DNA from: JAHJDR01 sp964609965
GTDB taxonomy: Bacteria; UBA10199; JADGCS01
Reading direction: 5' to 3'
Assembly (NCBI GenBank): GCA_964609965.1
Contig: CAZSTS010000004.1
Location: forward strand, 62,001-126,000
DNA: 64,000 bases
In this document: piece by piece, positions 1 through 7,676 of the stretch
Position numbering within the stretch: position 1 is the stretch's first letter
Layout: each line of letters starts with the position of its first letter
The notes under the pieces: generated by a model
The model's database searches: none
Told to the model about the DNA's origin: nothing
What the model saw: the letters and a program-made list of their open reading frames with translations, nothing else
Position numbers and translations under genes: made by a program

Positions 1-1
1 C

Positions 2-640
2 GAATACTTTGCTAATAGGGCCGACAAAAAAATTGTAGATGGTTTTCTCATGGGGATGAGTTTAGACATTGAAGGTTTGGCAGATGAAAAGAACCTTGCT
101 AAGCAAATAGGTCTTTTAAAGACGTATCTTAAAACAAGTTCGGTATTGCTAGGCGATGATGATGTTGTGATTACCGACGATCCAGAGCATTCAAGTAAAC
201 GCATTACGGTTACAACAAAGTCTGCCTCGGGTGGCGCTAACATCAAAACTGTTATCGACACAGATTTTATGCATTTGGCAGAGATCATTCAGCTTGTTGA
301 GATTGCAAAGCGCATCAAAGAGATTGGTTCTGCGCCTTACATTCTCACACACAAAGAAGATAAACAAAAGTTTGATGGTCTTATCGAATTAAAAAACTCT
401 ATCATCGAGAACGGCAAAAAAGGCGTCTACATTCAGCGTTACAAAGGTTTGGGTGAGATGAATCCTGAGCAGCTTTGGGAGACTACCATGGATCCTGAGA
501 CACGCACACTTCTCAAGGTGCAAATCGAAGACGCGGTTGAATGCGATCAAATGTTCACCATTCTCATGGGCGACCAAGTTGAACCACGTCGCGAATTTAT
601 CGAAACCAATGCCTTGGGTGTGAGGAATTTGGATATTTAG
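2..640 (+). CDS. gyrB: DNA gyrase subunit B, C-terminal part (cut by window edge)
   Basis: The reading frame is open from base 2, so the gene begins outside the window and 212 C-terminal residues are seen. The GyrB tail signature YKGLGEMNPEQLWETTMDP is present, followed by the family ending ...RREFIETNA. This part carries the end of the TOPRIM region and the tail that contacts GyrA. The enzyme introduces negative supercoils using ATP in the cytoplasm. ParE is the alternative, but the tail and the long region before it fit GyrB better. The stop codon overlaps the stop of the convergent HEPN gene by four bases. Confidence 0.93.
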   Translation, partial: EYFANRADKKIVDGFLMGMSLDIEGLADEKNLAKQIGLLKTYLKTSSVLLGDDDVVITDDPEHSSKRITVTTKSASGGANIKTVIDTDFMHLAEIIQLVEIAKRIKEIGSAPYILTHKEDKQKFDGLIELKNSIIENGKKGVYIQRYKGLGEMNPEQLWETTMDPETRTLLKVQIEDAVECDQMFTILMGDQVEPRREFIETNALGVRNLDI

Positions 641-1008
641 ATTTTCAGCCTACAAGCTTCTTTGTAAAACTCTTTTATTGTTTCCATGTAGTCATCAGTC
701 GAAAGCCCGCAATAATCATGAACAGCATAATTTCTGTTTTCCAAGAACGCGAGCCATGTCTTGACATCATCTATGAGCCCAAGCTGTCCAGCTGCTTTAA
801 TTGACTCTCTGGGGCTATAGGCCTCTAATCCTTGCTTTGTAGCTTCTCGCTTGAAATGTTTCCAAGAATATTCAAAGCAGGTTTCAAATGCTTTAACAAT
901 TCCCAGGAAATAAAATTCATCATCGTGAATCTTTTTTTCAAAACCTAATGCATGCTTTAATTTGGCAATAGATTCTTTTAATTTGCCTGTATAGGCGTTC
1001 TTATTCAT
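637..1008 (-). CDS. HEPN-domain toxin of a HEPN/MNT toxin-antitoxin pair
   Basis: A 123-residue helical protein of the HI0074/TIGR01987 nucleotidyltransferase-substrate-binding family. Residues 92-99 read RNYAVHDY, an exact R-x4-H-x-Y motif. In HEPN toxins of type VII systems the Arg and His form the RNase site and the Tyr is the residue AMPylated by the MNT partner. The start was set at 1008 because AGGTGG lies six bases before that ATG; a longer frame to 1035 has no such site. The gene overlaps the end of the upstream MNT gene by eight bases, so the two are translationally coupled. RNase activity is inferred from the family. Confidence 0.85.
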   Translation of the reverse strand: MNKNAYTGKLKESIAKLKHALGFEKKIHDDEFYFLGIVKAFETCFEYSWKHFKREATKQGLEAYSPRESIKAAGQLGLIDDVKTWLAFLENRNYAVHDYCGLSTDDYMETIKEFYKEACRLKI

Positions 1009-1558
1009 ATGTAGCCACCTTTTTTTGAAGATCAAGCCAGTCGTTTCTTTTTCCAGTCAAAAAAACCCAGTCTTTTGAGGCTTCTTTTAAAAATATATTA
1101 TCGGCCCTATTAAGGTTGGTAAGGTCTACAGAAGCGGTCATGGCTTCGGCGAGATCTGATTTGAGAAGGGCGATTTCTATAAATTCTTTGTGAGAAAGTC
1201 CTTTGCTTGAGTAGGCGCCGATGTCCCAATCGGAATATTTATTTTCTTTTTGCTTGGCCCTTGAGCCAAATAAAACAAAAGTAATGTTTGAAAAGTTTTC
1301 GTGAAGCGCGTCTACAGCCTTTGCTATTTCTTCGTTTAGAAGCGTTTTTTCTGGTCCCTTTTTTATGAGAACATCGCGGGCGTCGAGCTTTAATGCCTCT
1401 AAAACAGCATCTAGCTTGTCATTAATAACAGGATTGCCAGCAAGATAATAGTGGATGGTATTGCGATGAATGTTGAGGGCAGAGGCGAGGTTGCTGATAG
1501 AATTAAAGCCGGTTTTTTTAAGGGCTCTTGTTATTTTGCTTGAGTCAACGATATACAT
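1001..1558 (-). CDS. HTH-MNT nucleotidyltransferase antitoxin
   Basis: A 185-residue protein with two parts. Residues about 8-65 form a Cro/XRE-like helix-turn-helix (ISNLASALNIHRNTIHYYLA). Residues about 70-185 form a minimal nucleotidyltransferase with GS at 98-99 and D-x-D at 110-112, exactly the GS-x10-D-x-D pattern of MNT antitoxins. Family knowledge: such MNTs transfer AMP to the HEPN toxin tyrosine and silence it. The fused HTH suggests it also represses its own promoter. It is the first gene of the pair. The ATG at 1558 was chosen because a perfect -10 box ends six bases upstream, and the earlier TTG at 1573 lies inside the promoter. Confidence 0.85.
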   Translation of the reverse strand: MYIVDSSKITRALKKTGFNSISNLASALNIHRNTIHYYLAGNPVINDKLDAVLEALKLDARDVLIKKGPEKTLLNEEIAKAVDALHENFSNITFVLFGSRAKQKENKYSDWDIGAYSSKGLSHKEFIEIALLKSDLAEAMTASVDLTNLNRADNIFLKEASKDWVFLTGKRNDWLDLQKKVATYE

Positions 1559-1564
1559 GGTTAT

Positions 1565-1593
1565 AGTATACAATGCATAGATAAATTAGTCAA
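1565..1593 (-). promoter_or_regulatory. Sigma-70 promoter of the MNT-HEPN operon, predicted leaderless
   Basis: On the minus strand TTGACT (1593-1588), a 17-base spacer and TATACT (1570-1565) form a near-consensus promoter. Only ATAACC separates the -10 box from the ATG at 1558, so the predicted transcription start is the A of the start codon. Small palindromes ATGCAT and GTATAC lie in the spacer and over the -10 box. They are possible contacts for the HTH domain of the product. Confidence 0.75.
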
Positions 1594-1656
1594 TAGCACA
1601 GAAATAATGTGCAAATATGGTGTTTTTAGGCTAAAATAGGGCGGAAGTTTTTTTAG

Positions 1657-1682
1657 CAACATCTATCCGTTTATCGCGATAA
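1657..1682 (+). promoter_or_regulatory. CAACT/CGATAA-class promoter motif
   Basis: GCAACA, then 15 bases, then CGATAA. This is a member of the recurrent motif described in the findings. The predicted transcript start near 1689 excludes the GTG at 1686 as a start codon and supports the ATG at 1737. Confidence 0.6.
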
Positions 1683-1736
1683 GATGTGTGGGCATTAGAT
1701 CTATTGGGCATAGATCCAAATACAGGGGAGTATGGC

Positions 1737-2267
1737 ATGACAGAAACAAATCCAAGCTATCGAGTGTTAGGGTGTTTTGAATCAGGTGAAAAGCTGGTCA
1801 TTCATGACAAGAATGACAACGATGTTCGTGACTGTGGTGAGCGGGTCATGATTCAAACCCCTGATGATGAGTACATCAAGAATCCACAGAAAGTTTGGCG
1901 TTTTATGCAAGACCAAGGAATTTCGCAGCGACTCAGGGTTCGGGATAGAATTTCGGACTATGTACAAAGTCTTCTTTCCCAGGTTAGCTGTCCTGATGAA
2001 ACAGCTGTCAAGACCCCGTCCCTTTCAGAGTTAAAAGATAAAGTTGAAGAAATTTTACAAGCACCAAAAGCAGAAAGAGAGGCTATGGCGCTTGAGTTTT
2101 TGAAAGAGTTTTGCACCGAAGAAAACAGTGATTTTATACCAAGGCTTATTGAGGGTTATCCAGGTCTCTCTGGGCTTCTATTTCCCAGCCCAAGATTTAC
2201 CCCTGAAGATCGTGAGACGATCTTTGAGCTTCTTTCCTCGCTTCCGAATCCGTGTGAGGTTGAATAG
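1737..2267 (+). CDS. Orphan hypothetical protein
   Basis: A 176-residue acidic protein that I do not recognise. It has no signal peptide or membrane segment. The first 75 residues are mixed alpha/beta-like (RVLGCFESGEKLVIHDKNDN...) and the remainder is helical and charged, ending in a Pro-rich tail. The start at 1737 has AGGGGAG six bases upstream and lies downstream of the CAACT/CGATAA promoter; a longer frame from the GTG at 1686 would begin inside the promoter. It is a single-gene unit. The shared promoter class links it to the unrecognised genes at 11941, 19629 and 56903, but I see no clear sequence similarity among them. Confidence 0.65.
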   Translation: MTETNPSYRVLGCFESGEKLVIHDKNDNDVRDCGERVMIQTPDDEYIKNPQKVWRFMQDQGISQRLRVRDRISDYVQSLLSQVSCPDETAVKTPSLSELKDKVEEILQAPKAEREAMALEFLKEFCTEENSDFIPRLIEGYPGLSGLLFPSPRFTPEDRETIFELLSSLPNPCEVE

Positions 2268-2320
2268 CCCACAAACATAAACATAACATATAGATAGAGA
2301 ATACAATGACAATATTCAAG

Positions 2321-2350
2321 TTGACAGCTTGTATAAGCATAAATTATACT
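2321..2350 (+). promoter_or_regulatory. Sigma-70 promoter for the nifUS operon
   Basis: TTGACA (2321-2326), an 18-base spacer and TATACT (2345-2350), about 90 bases before nifU. The AT-rich stretch after it and a nearby TTGACT could hold an operator for the Rrf2 protein encoded in the operon, but I cannot define one. Confidence 0.55.
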
Positions 2351-2370
2351 TATATTTGTGTTGACTGAGA

Positions 2371-2402
2371 CGCGTCTAGCGTCTAGCGTTCCGCGTCTGA
2401 CG
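2371..2402. repeat. Degenerate short-period repeat (GTCTAGC words)
   Basis: The words CGCGTCTAGC, GTCTAGCGTT and CGCGTCTGACG follow one another. The same words recur at 15093-15125 and more loosely at 5091-5157. This is noncoding leader sequence before nifU. Function is unknown. Confidence 0.5.
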
Positions 2403-2439
2403 TAGAGGAGAGAATGAATTTTTTATAGAGGTACGAGAT

Positions 2440-3270
2440 ATGTGGGAATATACACAAAAGGTAAAAGAGCATTTTTTAAATCCACGGAATGTAGGGACTA
2501 TCGACAACCCTGATGGTGTGGGTGAAGTGGGGTCGCTTGCCTGCGGAGACGCCCTTGTGTTGTATTTTAAACTAGATGACAAGGGGCGGATTCAAGATGC
2601 CAAATTTAAAACCTTTGGTTGCGCGAGTGCCATTGCTTCGTCATCCGCTTTGACTGAAATGATTAAAGGCCTAACATTAAAAGAGGCAGAAAAGATCACA
2701 AACGATGATATTGCAAAATACCTAGGTGGTCTTCCAAAAGAAAAAATGCATTGTTCTGTGATGGGATTTGACGCACTTAAAAAAGCTATTGCCAACTATC
2801 ATGGAGAAGAAGCCACGAGAAAAGAAGGCACGATTGTTTGTGAATGCTTTGAAGTTACAGATGTTGAAATCAAAAGAGCTGTTAAGGAGCACAACCTCCA
2901 TAACATTGAAGATGTAACAAATTTTACAAAGGCTGGTGGCGGGTGCACAAAGTGTCATCCACAGATTCAAGATATTATAGATAAAACATTTCACACAAAG
3001 CCTAGTGAGAAGAAAAAAGAAAAAAAACTTACAAACATCCAAAAGATTAAACTCATCGAAAAAACTTTAGAACAGATTATTAGGCCAGCACTTAAAAGAG
3101 ACCACGGTGATATTGAACTTATTGATGTCACCGGCAACATAGTGTCTGTCAGGCTTTTAGGGACATGTGCGGCTTGTAGTAAATCACCAGTGACTCTCAA
3201 AAATTTTGTAGAATCAAAACTAAAAGAGCTTGTGAGTCACGATCTCTTATTAGAGGAAGTTAAAGAATGA
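2440..3270 (+). CDS. nifU: NifU-type Fe-S cluster assembly scaffold
   Basis: A 276-residue full-length NifU with all three modules. Residues 1-125 are the IscU-like scaffold with Cys35, Cys61 and Cys105. Residues about 132-180 are the BFD-like [2Fe-2S] domain with Cys134, Cys136, Cys169 and Cys172. Residues about 205-270 are the Nfu domain with CAAC at 243-246. The linker between modules two and three is Lys-rich. The protein builds Fe-S clusters from cysteine-derived sulfur supplied by NifS and passes them to apoproteins. It is the first gene of a four-gene operon and overlaps nifS by four bases. No nitrogenase genes are visible, so a housekeeping role is likely, as in other deltaproteobacteria. 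Confidence 0.95.
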   Translation: MWEYTQKVKEHFLNPRNVGTIDNPDGVGEVGSLACGDALVLYFKLDDKGRIQDAKFKTFGCASAIASSSALTEMIKGLTLKEAEKITNDDIAKYLGGLPKEKMHCSVMGFDALKKAIANYHGEEATRKEGTIVCECFEVTDVEIKRAVKEHNLHNIEDVTNFTKAGGGCTKCHPQIQDIIDKTFHTKPSEKKKEKKLTNIQKIKLIEKTLEQIIRPALKRDHGDIELIDVTGNIVSVRLLGTCAACSKSPVTLKNFVESKLKELVSHDLLLEEVKE

Positions 3271-4424
3271 AACTCATTTACACAGACAATAACGCGACCA
3301 CCGAAGTGGCGCCAGAAGTGCTTGAAGAGATACTTCCCTTTTTAAAAGGGTCCTATGGAAATCCCTCAAGCATGTATTCGCTTGCAGAAAAATCAGCCCT
3401 GGCAATGAAAGAGGCGAGGGCAAAAGTGGCCAATCTCATAGGAGCAAAACCAGAAGAAATACTCTTTACGAGCTGTGGCACCGAAAGCGATAATGCTGCT
3501 ATCCGAGCAGCTATCTATTCTTACCCCGAAAAAAAACACATCATCACAACAATGGTTGAACACCCTGCCATAAAAGGTCTTTGTGAAACCTTGGCTAAAA
3601 ATGGCTACCACGTTACCTTTGTCCCTGTAGACAAAAAGGGAAGGCTGGATGTTGATAATTTACTCAAGAGCATAACCGATGAAACAGCGGTAGTGAGTGT
3701 AATGTGGGCAAATAATGAGACAGGCACCCTTTTCCCCATTAAAGAAATAGCTCACGAAGTGAAAAAGAAAGGTGTCTTGTTTCACACAGACGCTGTTCAG
3801 GCTGTTGGCAAGGTTCCTGTTGATGTGAGTCAGATGGAAATAGACATGCTTTCTTTATCAGGTCACAAAATTCATGGACCAAAAGGAATTGGCGCCCTTT
3901 ATGTCCGCCAGGGCACACCCTATTCTTCTCTTCTTATTGGTGGGCATCAAGAAAAAGGAAGGCGCGGTGGCACGGAGAATGTGCCCTATATTGCGGGCCT
4001 TGGAAAGGCTTGTGAATTAGCCTCTTCTCATCTTGAGGATATGAACACTCGGGTAAAAAGGATGCGCGATCGATTAGAAACAGAATTGCTCAAGGCAATA
4101 CCCAATTGTGATATTAATGGTGACCGGGAAAATCGTGTTCCCAACACGACAAATATTAGTTTTTCTTCTATAGAAGGAGAGGGTATTTTATTGATGTTGA
4201 ATGAACTTGGAATTTGCGCGTCTTCTGGTTCTGCTTGTACCTCAGGCTCTTTGGAGCCTTCGCATGTTTTGCGTGCCATGCAAGTCCCTTTTACCTCTGC
4301 TCACGGATCCACTCGCTTTAGTCTTAGTGTGCATAATACAGAGAAAGAGATAGATTATATCATTGAAAAGCTTCCGCCTATTATTGCGAGACTAAGAGAA
4401 CTATCACCCTTTTGGAGTAAATAA
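3267..4424 (+). CDS. nifS: Cysteine desulfurase, NifS/IscS family
   Basis: A 385-residue PLP enzyme that removes sulfur from L-cysteine and hands the persulfide to NifU. Visible signatures are the N-terminal TDNNATT, the PLP lysine in SGHKIHGPKG (Lys201) and the mobile catalytic-loop cysteine in SSGSACTSGS (Cys324). The short loop and overall length place it in the group I NifS/IscS class. The start overlaps the nifU stop, so translation is coupled. A ten-base gap separates it from the downstream regulator. Confidence 0.95.
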   Translation: MKLIYTDNNATTEVAPEVLEEILPFLKGSYGNPSSMYSLAEKSALAMKEARAKVANLIGAKPEEILFTSCGTESDNAAIRAAIYSYPEKKHIITTMVEHPAIKGLCETLAKNGYHVTFVPVDKKGRLDVDNLLKSITDETAVVSVMWANNETGTLFPIKEIAHEVKKKGVLFHTDAVQAVGKVPVDVSQMEIDMLSLSGHKIHGPKGIGALYVRQGTPYSSLLIGGHQEKGRRGGTENVPYIAGLGKACELASSHLEDMNTRVKRMRDRLETELLKAIPNCDINGDRENRVPNTTNISFSSIEGEGILLMLNELGICASSGSACTSGSLEPSHVLRAMQVPFTSAHGSTRFSLSVHNTEKEIDYIIEKLPPIIARLRELSPFWSK

Positions 4425-4434
4425 TTTATTAAAC

Positions 4435-4857
4435 ATGTTTAAAGTACATAAAAAATTAGGCTATGCTCTTATTTCTCTAAAACACATGTATCAAAAATCG
4501 CCCGAAGAGCTTTCAACGGCAAAAGAAATTTCTGACCAGTATTGCATGCCGTTTGACGCTGTTTCACGCGTGCTACAAATCATGGCCCATTCAGGCCTTC
4601 TTAAGTCTGTTCAGGGGCCAAGTGGTGGCTATCATATTTCAAAAGATCCATCAGAGACCTCTTTTTTAGACCTTGTTGAAATGATTCTAGGATCAGTCAA
4701 CATTACACACTGCATGTCTCAGAAAGCCTCTGAATGCAGGCTTGTTGAGAGCTGTAATATGGTAGAGCCTATTATGTTGTTGAATAAGCAGCTTAAAGTC
4801 TTTTATGAGACGTTGTCTTTGGAAAAACTATTAAAAACACCTGGAGGTAGATTGTGA
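4435..4857 (+). CDS. Rrf2/IscR-like transcriptional regulator
   Basis: A 140-residue winged-helix protein of the Rrf2 family. The HTH lies around residues 25-65, followed by the family wing GPSGGYHI. Three cysteines (93, 101, 107) sit where IscR binds a [2Fe-2S] cluster, although spacing is C-x7-C-x5-C rather than the usual x5/x5. It probably senses Fe-S status and controls this operon. Its place as third gene, after nifU and nifS, differs from Escherichia coli, where iscR comes first. It overlaps the next gene by four bases (GTGA). Confidence 0.85.
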   Translation: MFKVHKKLGYALISLKHMYQKSPEELSTAKEISDQYCMPFDAVSRVLQIMAHSGLLKSVQGPSGGYHISKDPSETSFLDLVEMILGSVNITHCMSQKASECRLVESCNMVEPIMLLNKQLKVFYETLSLEKLLKTPGGRL

Positions 4858-5090
4858 CAAACCAAGAAGAACTAAAAAAAATTGATGATATTTTGACTCG
4901 CACTATTCGTTCAATGCTGCGGGCTGATGGCGGAGATCTTGAAGTCATTTCTTTTGAAAACAATACACTGAAAATTCGTTATCAAGGGGCCTGTGGTGGT
5001 TGTCCTCACGCAGCAACAGGGACGCTCATGGCTATCCAAAATGTTTTACGAAGAGACTATGATCCTAATATTGTTGTAGAGCCTGTGTAA
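4854..5090 (+). CDS. Nfu-type Fe-S carrier (NifU C-terminal domain protein)
   Basis: A 78-residue single-domain protein with the Nfu signature GACGGCPHA, where the CGGC pair binds a shared [4Fe-4S] cluster. It starts with GTG overlapping the regulator stop, with GGAGG (4842-4846) upstream. It repeats the third domain of the NifU encoded in the same operon, so the operon supplies both a tethered and a free Nfu. The likely role is cluster delivery to client proteins. Confidence 0.88.
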   Translation: MTNQEELKKIDDILTRTIRSMLRADGGDLEVISFENNTLKIRYQGACGGCPHAATGTLMAIQNVLRRDYDPNIVVEPV

Positions 5091-5157
5091 GGGCAAGGCG
5101 TAGGGCTTAAGGCGTAAGGCGTGTCTGACGCGTCGGACTAGTCAGATAGGTCTGACG
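5091..5157. repeat. Degenerate short-period intergenic repeat
   Basis: AAGGCGTA-type words (GGCGTAGGGCTTAAGGCGTA) pass into GTCTGACG-type words, filling the gap between convergent nfu and ruvB. No terminator with a clear U tract is seen. See the short-period repeat finding. Confidence 0.45.
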
Positions 5158-5162
5158 TATTG

Positions 5163-6206
5163 TTAAAATAGGTCGCCAGTTTTCTCATTCTTCTCTTTAG
5201 GATTAAAAGGAATATCCAGGTGATCATAGGCTAGTTTGGTGACCATGCGACCGCGTGGTGTGCGAAGCAAAAAGCCTTCTTGAATGAGATAAGGTTCATA
5301 AACATCTTCCAACGTATCTTTTTGCTCACTGAGTGAGGCTGCGATTGTTTCGATGCCCACAGGCCCGCCAGCGTGGCGCTCCATGATGATGCGAAGAATT
5401 TTTTGATCCATGGGATCAAAGCCACGAATATCTACCTCTAAAAGTTCGAGTCCTTTTTTTGCACATTCTAAATCAACAAAACCGTTGTTTTTTACATCAG
5501 CATAATCGCGAACACGCTTAAGTAGCCGGTTAGCAACGCGTGGTGTGCCGCGAGAACGTCTGGCAATTTCATCTGCGGCTGCTTCGTCTTTGTTTATATT
5601 TAATATTTTTGAAGAACGATTAACGATTTGGGAAAGCTCATCTTGAGTATAGTATTGCAGGCGTTCCACAATTCCAAAACGATCTCTGAGAGGAGAGGTG
5701 AGAAGCCCTGCTCTGGTTGTTGCTGCAACTAATGTAAAACGGGGAAGGTCGATTTTAATTGTTTTTGCAGAAGGGCCTTGGCCGATGAGGATGTCGAGCT
5801 GAAAGTCTTCCATGGCAGGGTAAAGAAGCTCTTCTAGCTGAGGATTTAGCCTGTGTATCTCATCAATAAAAAGAACGTCGCCAGTTTCTAATCCAGTAAG
5901 AATCGCGGCTAGGTCTCCTGCTTTTTCAATGACAGGGCCTGATGTTACGCGGATTTGGGCTCCCATTTCATGAGCAACAATATGGGCTAAGCTTGTTTTG
6001 CCAAGCCCTGGAGGGCCACAAAAAAGACAATGATCAATAGGCTCTCCCCTGCCCTTTGCTGCCTTGAGGAAAATATCGAGCTTTTCTTTTATTTTAATCT
6101 GACCCACGTATTCATCGAGCGAGTAGGGCCTGAGGCTGTTTTCAAAGCTGTGATCTTCTTCTGGTAAATAATTATTGTCGATTTCTTTGAGTTGTCGGTT
6201 TTCCAT
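5163..6206 (-). CDS. ruvB: Holliday junction branch-migration ATPase RuvB
   Basis: A 347-residue AAA+ motor that drives branch migration with RuvA. Visible are the N-terminal RPYSLDEYVGQ, Walker A GPPGLGKTS, Walker B FIDEIHRL, sensor region ATTRAG, the arginine finger in LRDRFG and the C-terminal winged helix (GGPVGIETIAASL, LIQEGFLLRTPRGR). The length is normal. It is the last gene of ruvC-ruvA-ruvB. The 69-base gap from ruvA contains a repeated GCTGATAGCT word and no promoter I can defend. Confidence 0.97.
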   Translation of the reverse strand: MENRQLKEIDNNYLPEEDHSFENSLRPYSLDEYVGQIKIKEKLDIFLKAAKGRGEPIDHCLFCGPPGLGKTSLAHIVAHEMGAQIRVTSGPVIEKAGDLAAILTGLETGDVLFIDEIHRLNPQLEELLYPAMEDFQLDILIGQGPSAKTIKIDLPRFTLVAATTRAGLLTSPLRDRFGIVERLQYYTQDELSQIVNRSSKILNINKDEAAADEIARRSRGTPRVANRLLKRVRDYADVKNNGFVDLECAKKGLELLEVDIRGFDPMDQKILRIIMERHAGGPVGIETIAASLSEQKDTLEDVYEPYLIQEGFLLRTPRGRMVTKLAYDHLDIPFNPKEKNEKTGDLF

Positions 6207-6275
6207 TTTTTTCGTTAGAGCTGTCAGGTATCGGCTACCAGCTACGGGTAAGGGCTGATAGCTGAGCGCTGATAG

Positions 6276-6875
6276 CTAGCCCTGCATCCTCAATAACGAT
6301 TTTTTTATGAGCGATTGTATGGTGTCGCCCTCTGTAACTTCGAGACCGTTAACAACTTTTTTGGCTGTTCCTTCAGGGTAGCCAAGGCTCACCAAAGCAC
6401 TAGACACATCTCTTAATCTGTAATCACTGTCTTCATCATCATTTGCTGCAACAAGAGGAGTCAGAGGACCTTCGTCTTTAAATTTATCACGAAGCTCTAC
6501 CACAATGCGTTCAGCTGTTTTTTTGCCAACACCACTGATGCTGGTAAGCACAACCAGATTGCCTTCTCTTAAGGCTACAAGAAGGCTGTTCATTGGCATG
6601 GCAGATAAAATCGATAAAGCTAGCTTTGGCCCAACGCCAGAAACAGAAATAAGTTTTTGAAAAATGAATTTTTCTTTTGTGTTTTGAAAGCCATACAATT
6701 GAAAAGAGCTTTCAGTGATATGCGTATAGATTTCTAACTCGATGGTTGTGTTTTGAGAGCCCAGCTTTAACAAAGAATCCTTTGCTAAAAAAACCTCATA
6801 GCCTACACCGTTCACATCGATTATGGCCCTGGTTTCGTCTTTGCTGTGGAGCTTTCCTGTTAAGAATCCGATCAT
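6276..6875 (-). CDS. ruvA: Holliday junction DNA helicase subunit RuvA
   Basis: A 199-residue RuvA with the N-terminal OB fold (MIGFLTGKL), two helix-hairpin-helix motifs (ISVSGVGPKLALSIL and ISGVGKKTAERIVVEL) and a C-terminal three-helix domain (ALVSLGYPEGTAKKV) that contacts RuvB. It recognises four-way junctions and recruits RuvB. The AGGAA before the ATG fits a ribosome binding site. It is the middle gene of the ruv cluster. Confidence 0.96.
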   Translation of the reverse strand: MIGFLTGKLHSKDETRAIIDVNGVGYEVFLAKDSLLKLGSQNTTIELEIYTHITESSFQLYGFQNTKEKFIFQKLISVSGVGPKLALSILSAMPMNSLLVALREGNLVVLTSISGVGKKTAERIVVELRDKFKDEGPLTPLVAANDDEDSDYRLRDVSSALVSLGYPEGTAKKVVNGLEVTEGDTIQSLIKKSLLRMQG

Positions 6876-6913
6876 AGCGTTCCTCGTTCCTCATCGTTCT
6901 CTAAGCCCAATCA

Positions 6914-7462
6914 TTAACGATAAAAGCTAGCCTTTTTCAAGACCTCTTTTATTCCTTTGACAGGCACTTTATTTCCATTGTCAACACCCGTCACTGCATT
7001 GTGGCTGTGGGCATGGCATATGGCTGTAGCGAGTGCATCGCTGGCGTTTTCTTCTGCTGGATCATTTAGTTTAAGCAGGTTGCGGACCATGTATTGGACT
7101 TGTTCTTTCGTGGCGTTGCCATAGCCTGTGATGGCTTTTTTGATCTCGAGTGGCGTGTATTCATAAATCTTTAAATTTGTAATTGCGCCAGCAAGAATTA
7201 CAACGCCCCTGACCTCTCCCAGTTTTTGTACTGATTTGGGGTTTTTATGGTAAAATATATTTTCGACGACAAGTGCCTGTGGACCATAGGCAGAAATGAT
7301 GGCCTGAATTTCTTGATAAAGAGTGACGAGCCTGTCTGCAAACGTTCCTTTCTGATCAAGATAGAGGCTGCCATTTTCAATGTGCACAGCTTTATTGCCT
7401 GTTTTTTTTATCAGGCCATAACCGGTGATGCGACTTCCTGGATCTATGCCGAGAATAATCAT
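6914..7462 (-). CDS. ruvC: Crossover junction endodeoxyribonuclease RuvC
   Basis: A 182-residue Holliday junction resolvase. The RNase H-like fold begins with ILGIDPGSRITGYG, whose Asp is catalytic. VVENIFYHKNPKS holds the next acidic residue, and NASDALATAICHA holds the last pair. It nicks symmetric strands of junctions held by RuvAB. It is the first gene of the ruv cluster. No LexA-type box like those at recA and rarA is visible upstream, so SOS control is not evident. Confidence 0.96.
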   Translation of the reverse strand: MIILGIDPGSRITGYGLIKKTGNKAVHIENGSLYLDQKGTFADRLVTLYQEIQAIISAYGPQALVVENIFYHKNPKSVQKLGEVRGVVILAGAITNLKIYEYTPLEIKKAITGYGNATKEQVQYMVRNLLKLNDPAEENASDALATAICHAHSHNAVTGVDNGNKVPVKGIKEVLKKASFYR

Positions 7463-7468
7463 TATTTG

Positions 7469-7498
7469 TGGATCGTGGATCGTGAATCGTTGATCGTA
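7469..7498. repeat. Degenerate GATCGT repeat
   Basis: GATCGT is iterated with single changes (GGATCGTGGATCGTGAATCG and onward) directly upstream of ruvC, in the ruvC/dsbA-like divergent region. GAAC-containing words follow at 7520-7555. No function is evident. Confidence 0.45.
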
Positions 7499-7676
7499 AA
7501 AAAGGTTCTTTCCTTTACGAACAACAAGCTCGAACTACGAACAAAAACCAATCATTGGCTGTTTTGGGCAAGAAATCAAACTAATTTTGAAAGATAATCA
7601 TTTGATGTTAATATAGTTTTTGTATTAGTGAAGATGGCACTTAATATTATTTTTATACAAATTGAAAGGATGTTTT

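Noticed and set aside
2440..4424. Nitrogen-fixation cluster, because of nifU and nifS
   Set aside because: No nifHDK, nifB or related genes are present. NifU/NifS are the general Fe-S system in many deltaproteobacteria.
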